From: Scleromitrula shiraiana
Taxonomy: Eukaryota > Ascomycota > Leotiomycetes > Helotiales > Sclerotiniaceae
Assembly (NCBI GenBank): GCA_028455995.1
Contig: JABELC010000003.1
Span: 3,844,001-3,908,000 of the forward strand
Direction: 5' to 3'
DNA: 64,000 nucleotides
Positions 9,532-22,657 of the stretch are shown piece after piece. Positions within the stretch are counted from its first letter, which is position 1, and each line of letters opens with the position of its first letter. The notes beneath the pieces are model-generated. The model saw only the letters and a program-made list of their open reading frames with translations. It searched no databases and had not been told where the DNA came from. The position numbers and the translations under genes are program-made.

Positions 9532-11426
9532 TTATGCATAAAGCTTCTTCTCGTAACTTTCCATATTTACACCACCCTCAAGTTGAGCGCTAGCAGTTCT
9601 CAATTCGAAACGTGTGGTACCATTGGCAACAGCCTCGTGGAGAGCAAGTAAGCTCATTTGTCCGCAGTCTTGAAGAGAGTGCTTCAAACCAGCAGCAAGG
9701 TATGGAACGAATTTGGTGACGGAACTATAGATAATTAGTAACAGAAGAGAAAGAGAATCAGTGAACATCATACCCTCTGTGAGCAACAGCACCAGATACA
9801 CCTTGAGCAACGAGAACACTATCACCTTCAGAGAAATATCTGGCAGTACCAGCATTACTCTTTTGGCTGTCCTTGGCACCAGCTCCTGCCTTCTTGTCTT
9901 GCATAGCATCGATACTACCCATACCACGGTAGGCCTTGACAAGTTTACCTTCACGACTAACGAATGAAGTACCAGGGGACTCGGTAGTACCGGCCAAAAG
10001 ACCTCCCATCATGATGGTGGTAGCACCAAGAGCAAGACCCTTAACGATGTGACCAACGTTTTGGATACCACCATCGGCCATACATGGAACACCGAATCTA
10101 GCAGCGAATGAGGCAACGTTGTAGACTGCGGCAGCTTGAGGTCTTCCTACAGCCATAACTTCTTGTGTGATACAAGCACTTCCACTTCCCATACCAATTC
10201 TCAAACCATCAACACCAGCGACGATCAAAGAAGCAGCTTGCTCACGGGTAACGACGTTACCTCCAATGACGTCAAGACCTGGGTATTTCTCCTTGATGTA
10301 CTTAACCATCTCGATTTGGTACATACTGTTACCTTGACTGCTGTCCAAGATGACGATATCTAGACCAGCATCGACCAACTTTTGTAGACGGATCTTATCC
10401 TCGGGTCTTGTACCAATTGCTGCAGCGCAGATCAATTGCTTGGAATCTGGAAGCTTGGAGGCCAATGGGAAATGAAGGTTCTTGTTCAAATCGGATCTGG
10501 AAATCATAGATACAAGGTTGCCCTTAGAGTCAACGATTGGAAGCTTTCCTTTCTTTGATTTTGCGAGGATTCTATTGGCCTCTACCAATTCAGTACCATA
10601 TTCGGCGGTAACCAATTCTGTAACCATGACAGTTGAAACGGCGGCATCATCGTTGTCTTCGAATTGAATGTCTCGGTTTGTGACGATACCAACGAGTTTG
10701 GAGCCAAGTTTTCCGCTTTCTGTTACGCATAAATATTAGCATTTACGTGATTGAGGTAGTTTCCAAATCAAAAAGTGTAAGACCACAAAAATCATATATA
10801 TAATTCTTCTCCCCACGACCTTGCGGTCAATACGGATGAACGAAAGTTATTTGAATTTGTTTTGATAATCATAAAATGTGTATAGGGTTGGGCAAATTGA
10901 GGGAATTGTACGAACCTGTAACTGGATATCCTCCAAAACCCCACTTCTCCTTCAAAGCCTTAACTTCGGCGACAGTTGCTTGTGGGCTAAGAACAACTGG
11001 ATCAAGAATGAAACCGTTTTCATATCTCTTCACCTTTTGAACCATCTCTGCTTGTTCATCTGCGGAGCAATTGTGATGAATAACTCCGAGACCTCCTTGA
11101 AGAGCCATGTGAATGGCCATCTCGTGTTCGGTGACAGTGTCCATAGGTGAGGAAACGAATGGAGTCTTGAGGGTAATGCGCTTGGTGACAGGAGAATCGA
11201 GGACGACTTCGGAAGCAGCGAATCCAATATAACCTGGGAGGATAAGGAAATCATTGTAAGTGAGACCACCATGTTTCTTGGAGTCAATCAAGTCGTTGAT
11301 GCTGAGACCATCACGATTATCATATTCCTTGAGGATTTCAAGAGCCTTGGTATAATCCAAAGTTTCTTGAGTGGGAGCCAAGAAAGTTGAGGCAGATGGT
11401 TTAGCATCTCCGTTTGTGTGAGGCAT
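9532..11426 (-). CDS. Inosine-5'-monophosphate dehydrogenase
   Basis: This enzyme oxidises IMP to XMP with NAD+, the committed step of GTP synthesis, in the cytosol as a tetramer. CDS is complement(9532..9724, 9774..10719, 10916..11426), 549 residues, normal for fungal IMPDH. All junctions keep frame (donors GTTCGT and GTATGA, acceptors CAG and TAG). Motifs in order: GGLTYNDFLILPGYIGF near residue 54, SSPMDTVTE, a CBS pair beginning around VVLSPQATVAEV and GIVTNRDI, ILDSSQGNS, the loop GSGSACITQEVM with the catalytic Cys, GGIQNVGHIVKGLALGA, MGGLLAGTTESPG, and the mobile flap ending ARYFSEGDSV. The loop residue before ITQ is Cys as required; the neighbouring Ala (rather than the more usual Ile) and Val in EVMAVG are variations. 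The start at MPHTNGDAKPS is the first Met of the long frame. It is transcribed divergently from the IQGAP gene across a 1.7-kb spacer. Confidence 0.97.
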
Positions 11427-13144
11427 TTTGAAGATTCTTTAAGCAATTGTGGTTGTAGAAGATATGATATGATGTACTAGACAACTAGTATAGCTTTTGT
11501 GGGGGGATAGATAAAAAGAGAGGGACGGGATGAGATGGTAGTAAAATGTGAAATGTGAGAAGATATGAAATAAAGAGATAGTCAACCTTTGTAGTACTGA
11601 ATATCAGATTCAATTGATAAAAATGAAGCAATTCAAATCTCTAATATCAAAATGTACAGTCGACGGGTTGAAGTTTCCTTCTCCCAAGAAAAAAAAAAGA
11701 AAAAAAAAGAAGAGGAGAAAAAAACTTTACATAGAACATAGTGGGATACACTAAGATTGAGTAAGAAGCTAGTACTAATTTAGTATGACACACTGACGAT
11801 AAGGAATAAAGAAATTCCAATTCCGACAATCAAATACTTTATCATCGATTACGGCGTTAAGATAAATCTTATCGATTGGGATGAAACTCGTCAACGTGGG
11901 CGGCTGGGCTGGGCTGGGCTGGGCTGATTGAGACGAGGCTGAGGCTGGGCAAACAAATGATTTTCTTCCCAAGGATTCTATTTTATTTTGCCTTGACAAC
12001 GGATAATGTAAACAAAAAAAAAAAAATCATCCTAGTTGATTTTAACCTAACAAATCTAACAAACCTAACAAACCCAACAACATAAATAAAAAATGGATTG
12101 ATAGAACTACAGATCTAGAAGTACTGTATCTACAATAGATAGGTATTATTGATTTGAGAATTTTGCCCGGGCTGGTAAATCAATCTAGAGTTTTATACCC
12201 TTCTCTCTCACTTATTATTTACTTTACTTTACTTTACTTTTGATGTTACTTACTATGATGTTACTTACTTTGATGTTACCTTGATGTTACCTTGAATTCA
12301 TATTCATATTGTTTTTCTTTTCACCCCTCATTTCAATCCCAATACTTTCATCCTCTCATTGTACTAGTATTCATGAATCCACCTCAAAACCAAACCCACC
12401 TTTCATGAATGGGTACATACAAAGTACTCCGTACAATTTTTCAATCAACCCAACATCCCTCCTATCATCGCATGCCCTCTTGCTTCATCGAATCTTTCTC
12501 CATAACGACGTCAAGATTTGAGTTTTACTACATCCATCATCCCTTCCACTACCTCATCATAACGTTACAACATATATCAACAAAAGAGGAGGGAATAAAT
12601 AACAATCAATAATAATAATAATACCTACTATACGATTATTACGAGTATATTGTAGTGTATTGTATTATATTGTATTGTACTCTATTGAACTTGAATAATC
12701 ATAATTCCAAACTTATTCTGAATCGTGGTGGCTTGATCAACTCCCACATTCCTCAATTTTCCCTTTTCTCTTTTTCAATTCTTTTATTAGCCATAGAATT
12801 ATAATCAGGAACTTCAATTTTACCATTTTAGGATTTCTGGGATTCGACGTTGGGGAGGAGGAAGAAGAAGAAGAGAATATATTTTGTTCTTTTCATCGCG
12901 CCGGACGCCAAGTTTGGGTAACATAAACATTGAGTGAAAGAGGACGGAATTTTTGGGAGGACATCAATTACATTGCTTAAGCACTCGTTGAGAGAAATTC
13001 TAGCAACTGGTAATACTGGTATATGCACGAAACTTTGGATGGAATTTAATTCATGATCAGTGACTCGGAGAAGGTTCTACTACATCCAAATCTAGACTTT
13101 GTGCTCCTTCATCTTCAACCAATACTTCTCGTCCGATTATCGTA
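11427..13144. promoter_or_regulatory. Divergent intergenic region (IMPDH / IQGAP)
   Basis: This 1.7-kb spacer must hold both promoters. It contains short tandem tracts: a GGGCT-type run (about 11900-11926), AACAAACCT-type repeats (about 12045-12085), TTTAC and TTACTTTGATG repeats (about 12225-12290) and an A-rich tract at 11690-11720. ORFs inside it are short and featureless. No specific factor site is claimed. Confidence 0.5.
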
Positions 13145-16100
13145 ATGTCGTTCCGTCATTTACTACGACAAACACAGTCTGATTACAACACGAATACAGT
13201 CGGCACAAAAAGACAACCTTCGAACGCATCAACAGCATCAACTTCATATTCTAATTCATCTGGCGCACATGAACTGAGTCGAACAAGTACACTTTCATCG
13301 ACCGCGTCAAGTGGATACGGAACTCACAAGAGGGGACTTAGCGAAGCTGCAATTATGCATTCTTTGTCAGAAAATCGAAATGGAATGGGAAGTATCGAAT
13401 CGAGTCCAGATAGTGCGTATAAAAGCATCCGAAAATCCTTGCGTCCACTGCCTCAACCTCCAGGCGCAACTCCCCCAGAACGAGACAAGAGCCCTTTTCA
13501 GCATAATCGTGGACAAAGTGTGGGTGTTATTAAGAATAATTTTCAACAGCACAATCGAGAGCAAAGTGTCGATGTAGCTAAGACTTCGTTACCACAACGT
13601 AACAGAGGGAAAAGTGTAGATGTCTCCAAACTAGCGACAGCTTTCGAACCTCCTGTCGAATCTTCTCCAAGTCTCTCGCGCAGTCCTACACGTCGCTCGC
13701 CAATACGGCATAATTCCATGCTCCTTAGTCGCTCAGACTCGATCAGTATTGAATCAAATGCACTTTCTAGAAATCATGGCCTTCCAGCTATACACACTAC
13801 TTTGACACGACCCGATTTACAAAGCTTTGAAAGATCATCAACCAGTCAATTACGTACTCTCTCCAAATTCGCGCAAACCGCAGCTCCAGATGAGTTCAGT
13901 ATCACATCCCCGGAGCAAGAGGTGACAGGACTTCATGGGCGTCGCAGATTACAACGTAGTGTGGTATCTAAGGACAAAAACGTTGCATCGAACAAGAGCT
14001 CCAGCGGTTATAGTTGGGAAGGGCGCAATTGGATGGACAAACAACGGCAGTTTTTACAAGCATATGAATACCTTTGTCATATCGGGGAAGCGAAGGAATG
14101 GATGGAAGATATATTACAAAAGCCAATTCCACCAGCCGTACAACTGGAGGAAGCTTTGAGGGATGGCGTTACATTGGCGGAGATGGTAGAGGCATTATAT
14201 CCAGAGCAACGAGTGCGAATATTCCGAAACCCTAAGTTACAAGCTCGACATTGGGATAATATTGCCCAATTCTTTCGATTCCTCAACGAGATTGAACTTC
14301 CTGAACTTTTCCGATTCGAACTCATCGATCTTTACGAGAAGAAGAACATCCCAAAAGTTATATATTGTATACATGCGCTGAGTTGGCTTCTCTTCAGGAA
14401 AGGTATCGTAGACTTTCGAATTGGAAATCTTGTTGGACAATTGGAATTCGAAGATCACGAATTGGAAGCAATGCAGAAAGGATTGGATAAGGCAGGGGTC
14501 AGCATGCCAAGTTTTGGAAATATGGGAGCGGATTTTGGAGTAGCAGAGCCTGAACCTGAACCTGAACCTGTTGAGACCGAGGAGGATCGTATCGACCGAG
14601 AACTTGGTGAGAATGAAGCAATTATCATAGATCTCCAAGCACAAATGCGTGGTGCTGCGATGCGGATGCACTTAGGAAGGACGATGCAAGTTCTCTGGGA
14701 TACTGAAGATTGGCTAATCGACCTCCAATCAATGATTCGTGGTGATTTTACCAGGCAAATTGTGGAGTATCGAATGAACATGCGCAACTTTGCTATCAAT
14801 TTGCAAAGTCACTCACGCGGGTTTCTAGTACGACAAAGACAATTGAGCCGTGAAACCTTTTGGAAGAGCAGGGAAGGAGATGTCTTGAAATTACAGAATT
14901 TGATTAGAGCCAAGAAGGCTCGCGATGAGGTATGCATGTTGAAATCCGAGTTATCGCAATCAATGTTTGTTGTGAAGGAATTCCAATCCAATATTCGTGG
15001 CTTCCTTGCTCGGAAGAAAATGGTGGCACAGGAGAAGGAAACGAAATCTGTGGCTGGTCCAGTATTGAATTTCCAAGCTGCAATACGAGGAATGCTGCTA
15101 AGAAAGAATATCGCCGATGATCACGAAGACCTCTATGATGAAGAGCCTACAATTAGCAAAATTCAGGCTTTTGCTAGAGCTCTGCTAATCAGAAACCAAG
15201 TTGCTGATCAAGTTCAAGCACTGCATGCATCTACTCCAATCTGGGAGAAGCTTCAAGCAGTATCAAGGGCAAACTTACTTAGAAATGAAGTTTCTCATCA
15301 AAAGAAAGCCTTGCATGCATGCGGACCAGCTTGGGAGAAACTCCAAGCAGTTTCTAGGGCAAATCTTGTTAGAGGCGAGATTGCTCGACAACAGGAAGCA
15401 TTGAACGAACACACTCCAATTTGGGAGCAACTCCAGGCATTTTCGAGAGCCAACTTACTCAGAGCTGAAATCTCGCGCCAACAAGAAGCATTAGATGCCT
15501 GCACTACTGTACTGGAGGATCTCCAAGCCATATCAAGGGCTGGTATGCTCAGAAGTCAGATTTCAGATACCCAAAAAGCCCTTCAAAGTCACTCGGAAAG
15601 CATTACAGAACTTCAGTCTTTTATCCGTGCAGAGGCCGTCCGCCGCGAGGTCACCGAAACTATCTCTGGATTGCAAGGAGAAGAACAGTCGATATTGGAG
15701 CTTCAAAACTTCATTCGTGGTATGCTCCTCCGACAAAAGGTTGAAGCAGATTACGACGCCCTGGTCGCAGAAACAACCGAGATTACTGCTCTACAATCTA
15801 TGGCTCGTGGTGTTCTCGAACGACAAAGAGTGGAAACAATTCTTGACGAATTGCAGGCAAATGAAGAGGAAATAGTGCAGTTGCAAGCTTTATCGCGTGC
15901 AGTTCTACTTAGGAATGATATCGAAGTAGTTCTTGGTGAGCTAGATGCCGAAGAAGAAGCTATCGTTGCCATACAAGCCGCAGCCAAGGCCTCTCTTGTT
16001 CGTGCTAAATTCGCTGAGAAACAACGCTTCTTCAAAGAGAATATGGAAAAGGTTGTCAAAATCCAAAGTTTTGTCAGAGGTCGATTACAAGGCGAAGCCT

Positions 16101-18560
16101 ACAAGAGTCTTACTACCGGGAAAAATCCACCAGTCAATACCGTCAAGAACTTTGTTCATCTACTCAACGATAGTGATTTCGACTTTAACGAGGAAATTGA
16201 ATTCGAGCGAATGCGCAAGACAGTTGTGCAGCAAGTACGACAGAATGAAATGGCCGAGCAATATATTGATCAGTTGGACATCAAGATTGCTCTTTTGGTC
16301 AAAAACAAAATTACTCTTGACGAAGTTGTGAAGCATCAGAGAAATTTTGGTGGACACTCTGGTAACTTACTAGTCAACACTTCAATGGGATCTGGAAATC
16401 AATTCGATCTGAAAGCTTTGAACAAAAATTCAAGGAAGAAACTCGAATCATACCAACAGTTATTCTTCAATCTTCAAACACAGCCTCAATATCTGGCTAG
16501 GCTTTTCCAAAGGATTCGAGAACAAGGAACAGCCGAAAAAGACTGCAAACGAATTGAAACATTGATGATGGGTCTTTTTGGATATGCACAAAAGCGTCGT
16601 GAGGAATATTATCTTCTCAAGTTGATAGCTCGATCCGCAAGAGAAGAAATCGAACATTTCAACTCGATTCAGGACTTCCTTCGTGGCAACTTTTTTTGGA
16701 CGAAACTCTTGGCCAATTATACTCGCTCTCCTCGCGATAGAAAGTTTCTTCGAGAATTATTAGGCCCTCTGATCATTGAAAATATTATCGATGACCCAGC
16801 TTTAGATCTTGAAAGTGACCCAATACAAATTTATCGCTCGGCAATCAATAATGAGGAACTTCGCACGGGAAGACCAAGTCAAAGACCATTGGATATTCCT
16901 CGTGATATGGCCATTAGAGATGTCGAAACTCGAAACATGTTCATCGATCATCTACGAGATTTGCGCGAGATTTGTGACCATATCATGCTTGCCATGGAAA
17001 ACATTTTGCATAAAATGCCTTACGGTATTCGCTATGTTTGTAGTGAGATTTACGATGCACTTTGCCAGCAATTTCCTCGAGAGTCCCCAACAGATATTCT
17101 ACAGATTGTTGGTAATTGGGTCTGGAAATTCTATATACAGCCTGCTTTGATATCACCTGAATCTACAGGCGTCGTCGAGAGGCAGCTTACTCCATTACAA
17201 AAGCGTAATCTTGGGGAGGTAGCAAAAGTGCTGGGCCAAATTTCGTCTGGAAGATTGTTTGGTGGTGAGAATATGTTCTTGCAGCCATTGAATGCTTGGG
17301 TGGGCGATACTCTTCAACGTATGGGTGATATCTTTGCCAATATCATCTCTGTTCCAGATGCCGAAAGTACATTTGACATTGATGAGTTCAACGATTTATA
17401 TGCACGAACGAAACCGACTTTGTATATCAAGATGGCGGATATATTCGCAGTGCACAATCTAATCTCAGCTGATTTGCCACATATTTGTCCCCACCGCGAC
17501 GATGTGCTTCGAGAAATCATTCAAGAACTAGGAAGTGCGCAAAACAATGAGTCGGAAATGATGGGTGTTACCTCTACTGAAATTCAGATGACGTTGAATC
17601 CCAAGCTTCATGACATCGAAGACCCCGAAGCGGAAGTTAAAGCACTATTCATGGAGACCAAGCGTTGCATATTGTACATTATCCGTATACAATCAGGGCC
17701 TAACTTAATGGATATTCTTGTCCGACCTATTACACCAGAGGATGATCAAAAATGGTATGATCTGGTTCGGGAAGAGTTTGCGACTGATAGCATGACCCGT
17801 GGAGCATATTCTGATGCCAATACCTTGACGGATATCAAATCAATGACTTATTGGGAATTGAAGCGAACGGCCTTAGAGAATATCATGAGATTGGAGCAAC
17901 TTGGTAGGATCTCAAGGCAAAACTTCTACCAAGATATTTTGAATGCCATTGCTGTCGATATTCGTACTAAGAGCAGACGTCGTGTTCAGCGACAACGAGA
18001 ATTGGAAGGTGTGAGATTGACACTTGGTAATTTGAACGAAAAGGCAGACTGGCTTGAGTCACAAAGAAAGAGTTATGATAATTACATCGAACAAGCTATG
18101 ATAACTCTACAAAAGAAGGGGTATGTTCATTCTTTCATACGTAATATCACACTGCTAACAATTTAATAGTAAAAAGCGGTTCCTCATGCCCTTTTCAAAA
18201 CAATACAACCACGAGAAGGAACTTGAGCGATCTGGTCGTACATACAAGTTTGGCTCCTTCAAATATTCAGCAAGAACCCTTTCAGATAAGGGTGTTCTCG
18301 TGTTATGGAAAGGTTATCCCGAAAAAGAATGGGATAAGATCAATCTCACCATATCGTGCGACCAAGTTGGTGTGTTCTCAATCGAGGGTAGTAAAGGAAG
18401 CATGGTAATCACAGGTGCTATGGCTCAAGTTCCTATGGACTCGCTGCTGGCAGCACAATTCGCGAACCACCAATACATGGATCTTTTTGAGGGGCAAATG
18501 CGTCTCAATGTGAATCTCTTTTTACATTTGTTGTATAAGAAATTCTACCGCAGTGAATGA
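13145..18560 (+). CDS. IQGAP-family cytokinesis scaffold (Rng2/SepG-like)
   Basis: IQGAPs assemble the contractile actin ring and link calmodulin, actin, myosin and formins at septation sites. CDS is 13145..18120 joined to 18170..18560 (intron donor GTATGT, acceptor TAG), giving 1788 residues. The Ser-rich, probably disordered N-terminus (1-300) precedes a calponin-homology domain at about 305-420 (AYEYLCHIGEAKEWMEDIL to YCIHALSWLLFRKG). A short EPEPEPEP run follows. Around 490-985 lies a long array of IQ-like helices with the recurring core LQA.SRANLLR. A RasGAP-related domain spans about 1115-1410 (FGYAQKRREEYYLLKLIARS; MPYGIRYVCSEIYDAL), and the RasGAP C-terminal domain spans about 1560-1770, crossing the intron (GKKRFLMPFSKQYNHEKEL). 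IQGAP GAP-like domains are known to lack GAP activity. The huge first exon is unusual but intact. Confidence 0.95.
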
Positions 18561-19156
18561 TGAGGATGGGTATGGGGTCTTGGATTGGATGGTGGGCATG
18601 GAAATCAATAGATGAAAGGTCTCGGTAGCAATATCAATTTGCCCTACTGGCGTATATTCAATTTTATATGGCATGGACTTGGCGTCGCATTAAGTTGGGA
18701 GGAAGACTTGGAAAGTCGGGTTTATATTTATTTTATTGATCATAGTATTGTTGTGTACTGTACATAGTTTTCTTTTCGGGGTGAATGGTGGATGGTGGAG
18801 GGTGGTATGAAATATGAATATTGGTAGGAATATCATGAGATAGCTTATAGCTTACATATGAGCATTGTTTTTTTATCCATTTGGGAATTCTTGACGTTCG
18901 TGAGTACCACAACCAGATAGAGCAAAAACTTGTGCTTTCATAATTGATGTTTAAAACTGACCTAATAATCAGATCGTGACTTCCTCCTGTCTCTCAACTA
19001 TCTACCTCCATACAATTGAGGAAGGAGAAGACGACGAAATTAAATTGGATCAATCAATCTCAACATGGATTTTTTCATCTTTGTTCTATTCTCTCAGTAC
19101 TCTAGCAAAAAGTAGAGTCTTCAAACAAATCAATCTCGCAACGTTCTACAAACCAA
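18561..19156. other. Intergenic, 3' flank of IQGAP and promoter of the next gene
   Basis: The first 240 bp are G-rich on the plus strand, the rest is mixed. No ORF of note and no RNA gene were seen. Confidence 0.5.
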
Positions 19157-20407
19157 ATGAAGTTCAATAGGCCCATCACTAAAATTCTCCACGCTATCCT
19201 CCTCAACCTCCACACATACCCCACCACCACCGCCACACCTCCGTCCTCCATTCTCAACCACCTCGACAATACTTTCACATCCACCCCACCACCAACACCC
19301 CCACAAACACACCCACCAACAACCACCCCACCCACCCTCTCCATCCTCATCCAAAACCCCTTCTGCAACCTCCTCAGCAGCACCCTCTCCATCTGCGAAC
19401 TCCTCACCCCCTCTTTCACCGCCCTAAATCCCCCCTCCCAAGCCCCCTGTCTGTGCTACTCGTCGTCGACGTGGAGACCCGATCGATTCGATACGGTGGT
19501 GGCTAGCTGTGCAGATTTTGCGGGCACGGCGCTAAATGGTTGGGATTGGGATGGGGATGGAAATGATGAGGGGGTGGGGGCGAGGAGTGCGTTGGGGGAG
19601 CTGAGGGGGTTTTGTGGGGGGGTGGGGGATGTGAGGACGATGATGGCTGGGAGTTCGAGTCTGAGTGGAGGGGGAGGGGGAGGGGGAGGAACTGGACAAG
19701 GTGGTGATAACCCTATGGACGGATGTGAGAGGGCGTTGCAGATATTGAGGGGCTGTGAGGATGCGGTAGAGGGGTTCTTGGGGCTGGATAGGAGGAGTCA
19801 GGCGGAGTGTCTTTGCTATGAGGGGGGTAGTGGTGGTGGTGGTAGTTCTTGGGTGCCAAGATCATTTGATGATGCGGTGGGGGGGTGTGAGAGTGCTTCG
19901 GGGATGGGGTTGCAGACGGCGATGGGGCAGTTGGGTGTGTTTGAGGGGTTCTGTGGGAGTGTGGGGGATGTGATGAGTGCTGGTGGTGGTGAGGCTGGGG
20001 TTGGGGTTTCTACTACTACTACTACTTTGGGGACTGGGGATGGTGGTATGCCGACTCCCACTTCCGTGTCTCCTACTCCGGTGGTTTCTCCTTCGATCGC
20101 CAGTCCGTCGTCTACTCCAATTACCCCTTCGGTACAAAAAACTACAACAACGACCAAAACCGACCCCTCGTCTATGTCGCGTAGTACAGTAACCACGAGC
20201 CGGCTTCGAATCACTCATACAAGTTCCCTCTTGGGCAGTGCAACGAACACGGGAAATACGAATGGGAGCAGTAATGATAATGATAATGGTGGCAATATCA
20301 AACACGTCAGTGATCCAATGGTTGTATTGGTTAGTTTTGTATGTGCGGCATTGGTGCTTTTTTTATATTGGCTCCTGCCATCGGCAGGAGGGTTGTGGGG
20401 GCTTTGA
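19157..20407 (+). CDS. Cysteine-rich cell-surface protein with duplicated domain, probably GPI-anchored
   Basis: Single-exon frame, 416 residues. After an N-terminal hydrophobic stretch (weak signal peptide, about 8-17) come two similar Cys-rich units: the first has FCNLLSS, ICELLTPSF, APCLCYSSS, VASCADFAG and FCGGVGDV; the second has GCERALQIL, GCEDAVEGF, AECLCYEGG, GGCESASGM and FCGSVGDV. Cysteine spacing and the flanking words agree, so this is an internal duplication. A Ser/Thr/Pro-rich stalk (about 285-370) and a terminal hydrophobic helix (VVLVSFVCAALVLFLYWLLP) follow, the layout of fungal GPI wall proteins. The glycine run GGGGGGGG near residue 170 arises in a G-rich DNA block. Function is unknown. 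The stop lies close behind the hydrophobic tail, as expected for a GPI signal, although a plain transmembrane anchor is also possible. Confidence 0.7.
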   Translation: MKFNRPITKILHAILLNLHTYPTTTATPPSSILNHLDNTFTSTPPPTPPQTHPPTTTPPTLSILIQNPFCNLLSSTLSICELLTPSFTALNPPSQAPCLCYSSSTWRPDRFDTVVASCADFAGTALNGWDWDGDGNDEGVGARSALGELRGFCGGVGDVRTMMAGSSSLSGGGGGGGGTGQGGDNPMDGCERALQILRGCEDAVEGFLGLDRRSQAECLCYEGGSGGGGSSWVPRSFDDAVGGCESASGMGLQTAMGQLGVFEGFCGSVGDVMSAGGGEAGVGVSTTTTTLGTGDGGMPTPTSVSPTPVVSPSIASPSSTPITPSVQKTTTTTKTDPSSMSRSTVTTSRLRITHTSSLLGSATNTGNTNGSSNDNDNGGNIKHVSDPMVVLVSFVCAALVLFLYWLLPSAGGLWGL

Positions 20408-22657
20408 GGGGTTTGAGGGGGGGAAGGGGGGCCTATGGGGGGATGTTTTAATTAGGGATGTTTTTTGGTTTTTTGATCCCCGGGAAGGGGGGGGGGGGAG
20501 CAGCGTTAGATGGGAGGATGATGATGTCTTGGGATTATGAATGAATGAGGGTGTTAGGGTTGGGAATCTTGGTTTTGGTGGTAGATTATATTTAGATTAT
20601 GGTTATGATGGTTTTGGTAGTGAAAGATAGATATTTAACTGCGAAAGGAGAAGAGGAAAAAAGGGACACTGGTATTTAGATCACCTACACTTCATAGGTA
20701 GGATTGGTATATCGTAGCACTGGGGAGGAATATGAGATTTACTTCTACTGTAGATATTTATATCATACAAACTGGGTTACACTGTCTTAACGAGTCATTG
20801 TGAAATACTTTACGTATTAGAAGTTGGTCTATCTGAGGTGATTTATCTCAAGCGGTATACTTACTTGTATCATACTTCCCTAGGAGATATTGACTACTGG
20901 TGGAAATAGCTACGTACTTTTGATATCATCCTACCTGAGATCTAATAACTAAAGTTACATATATACACTACTATCTTTGTAGGAAGTCAATTCGCTACTA
21001 GTACGTATCAGCTCCCTAAGCGTGGACTTTAAGATTTCGGATTAGATCGTTGGGGATATACGGTTGATTCAGTTTTGTACGGACATTTGAAGAGGTATTG
21101 GACTGGGAAACTGAGAGTTGGGAGCTAGGACGTATGATAGTGGAGAGTGCCAGATTGTGTGGTCCGGTTTCAAATGCTGCTGAATACTGCTATGGTGTTC
21201 TATGTTAGGGATTTGAGTTGGGGAGGGATGCTTGGAGGTATATTATATATGGTTTTGAGTTGTGTTTGCATGATTATAACCAACTTATTGCATAAACGAC
21301 ACTGAATGTGGTTAGAAACGACAGTAGTATCTCTGATCTCGAATATTGAAAGTGAACGTAGTAAGATTGAATGACAATAATTCTCTACAATAAATGAGTT
21401 CTGCATATCATAAACTGATTATTTGCTACCGTTATCAATCAGTATTTACCAATACCTCTTGGACACTCAAATCGCGCTCCTCCGAGTTTTTTGGTGAATT
21501 TGTTCAATAACTGTTGTGGTCTCAAACAGGAGGTATGGGTCATTAAGGATCAACCCTCTGAGAGGCGAGAGACTCAAGAATCAAGATACGTGCGTGTATG
21601 CGAAATACGTGCATGAGACCCGAGTTATTTGCTTGTCTCAAAGGGGAGGGATTTGCGGGGAATATTTAAGCAGGAAGATAAAGTTTGTAGGGGGTTGGTA
21701 TTCACAGTCTCGAACCTCGTGCAGTATGCTGGAATTGAGTCTGGTCTATATAAAGACTGTGAAGTCTACTTCTACCCTATCATCGCCTTCCAAAATTACG
21801 GTCATCTCCCTCCACAACAATGAAGACAGCGATATTTCCCCCCTGGCTGGCATAGTAGCCTTAATATGATAATCCGATTTTAGTTTTGCGACGATTTGCT
21901 ACTTTGAATCTAGGAGGGGTATTGCATGAATATATGTGTTAAACGATAATGGTAGAGTATTAGGTTATTAGAGACAGTGATGATAAGGAGAGAAACAATG
22001 ACGGTCTTCTGAAGAAATCGACAACAGTGACACTCCTAATTTTTACCTACATGAAAGGTTAATAATGTGAAGAAAATCGATGATGGATTGTTATGGGGAG
22101 ATGGTCCAGGTCACCACATACTGTCACATCTTTCGCAAGACTTTACTCATAGATATGGAGTCTGAATTTGGGGTATGAAGCCTCAGACTTTATACCTTTA
22201 CGAAGGAATGTCGAAGGAGACTCAAGGGTGGGGAATGGTGAATGGCTGTATTCATAAGTTGATGATTGAGACGAAAAGTGGAAGTATAGCTTGACTGTTA
22301 GAAGCTAACTTGTAAACGCAACCCCGTTCATCGATAAAACGACGCCCCTTCATACGGGCGCCCTGTATGTTTATCATTAAAGACCGAACCAGTGATGTAG
22401 AGGAGATGTACACCCCGGCAAGCACTTATACCATTGAAGGAAGGGACATATATGTAGGACCTGTAGTACAATCATAATATCACGAAACAAAAAGAGATAT
22501 AATGAGTAGGAAATGACCAAACTTCATTTTGATTTGATTTCATTTCGTCGGGTATTTGTGCTAATCAAAAAGCATGCAAATTAACCTCGGAGTCCAATGA
22601 TAGCAGCGGTATGAACTTAAACTCTCCAATACATATTTACAAAACAATTTTACTTCC
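20408..22657. other. Intergenic, no gene recognised
   Basis: Contains a G-rich tail (20408-20510) with runs of ten G, then mixed DNA. The 117-codon plus ORF at 21516-21869 has no signature and no plausible neighbours. Nothing else is supported over more than 2 kb. Confidence 0.45.

Noticed and set aside
11899..11926. GGGCT repeats as telomere-like sequence
   Set aside because: Not the fungal TTAGGG unit, only a few copies and inside a promoter.
19816..20305. Minus ORFs of 132 and 147 codons
   Set aside because: Antisense shadows of the Cys-rich surface protein; they exist because the G-rich strand lacks stops.
21516..21869. 117-codon plus ORF
   Set aside because: No motif; composition like the surrounding intergenic DNA.
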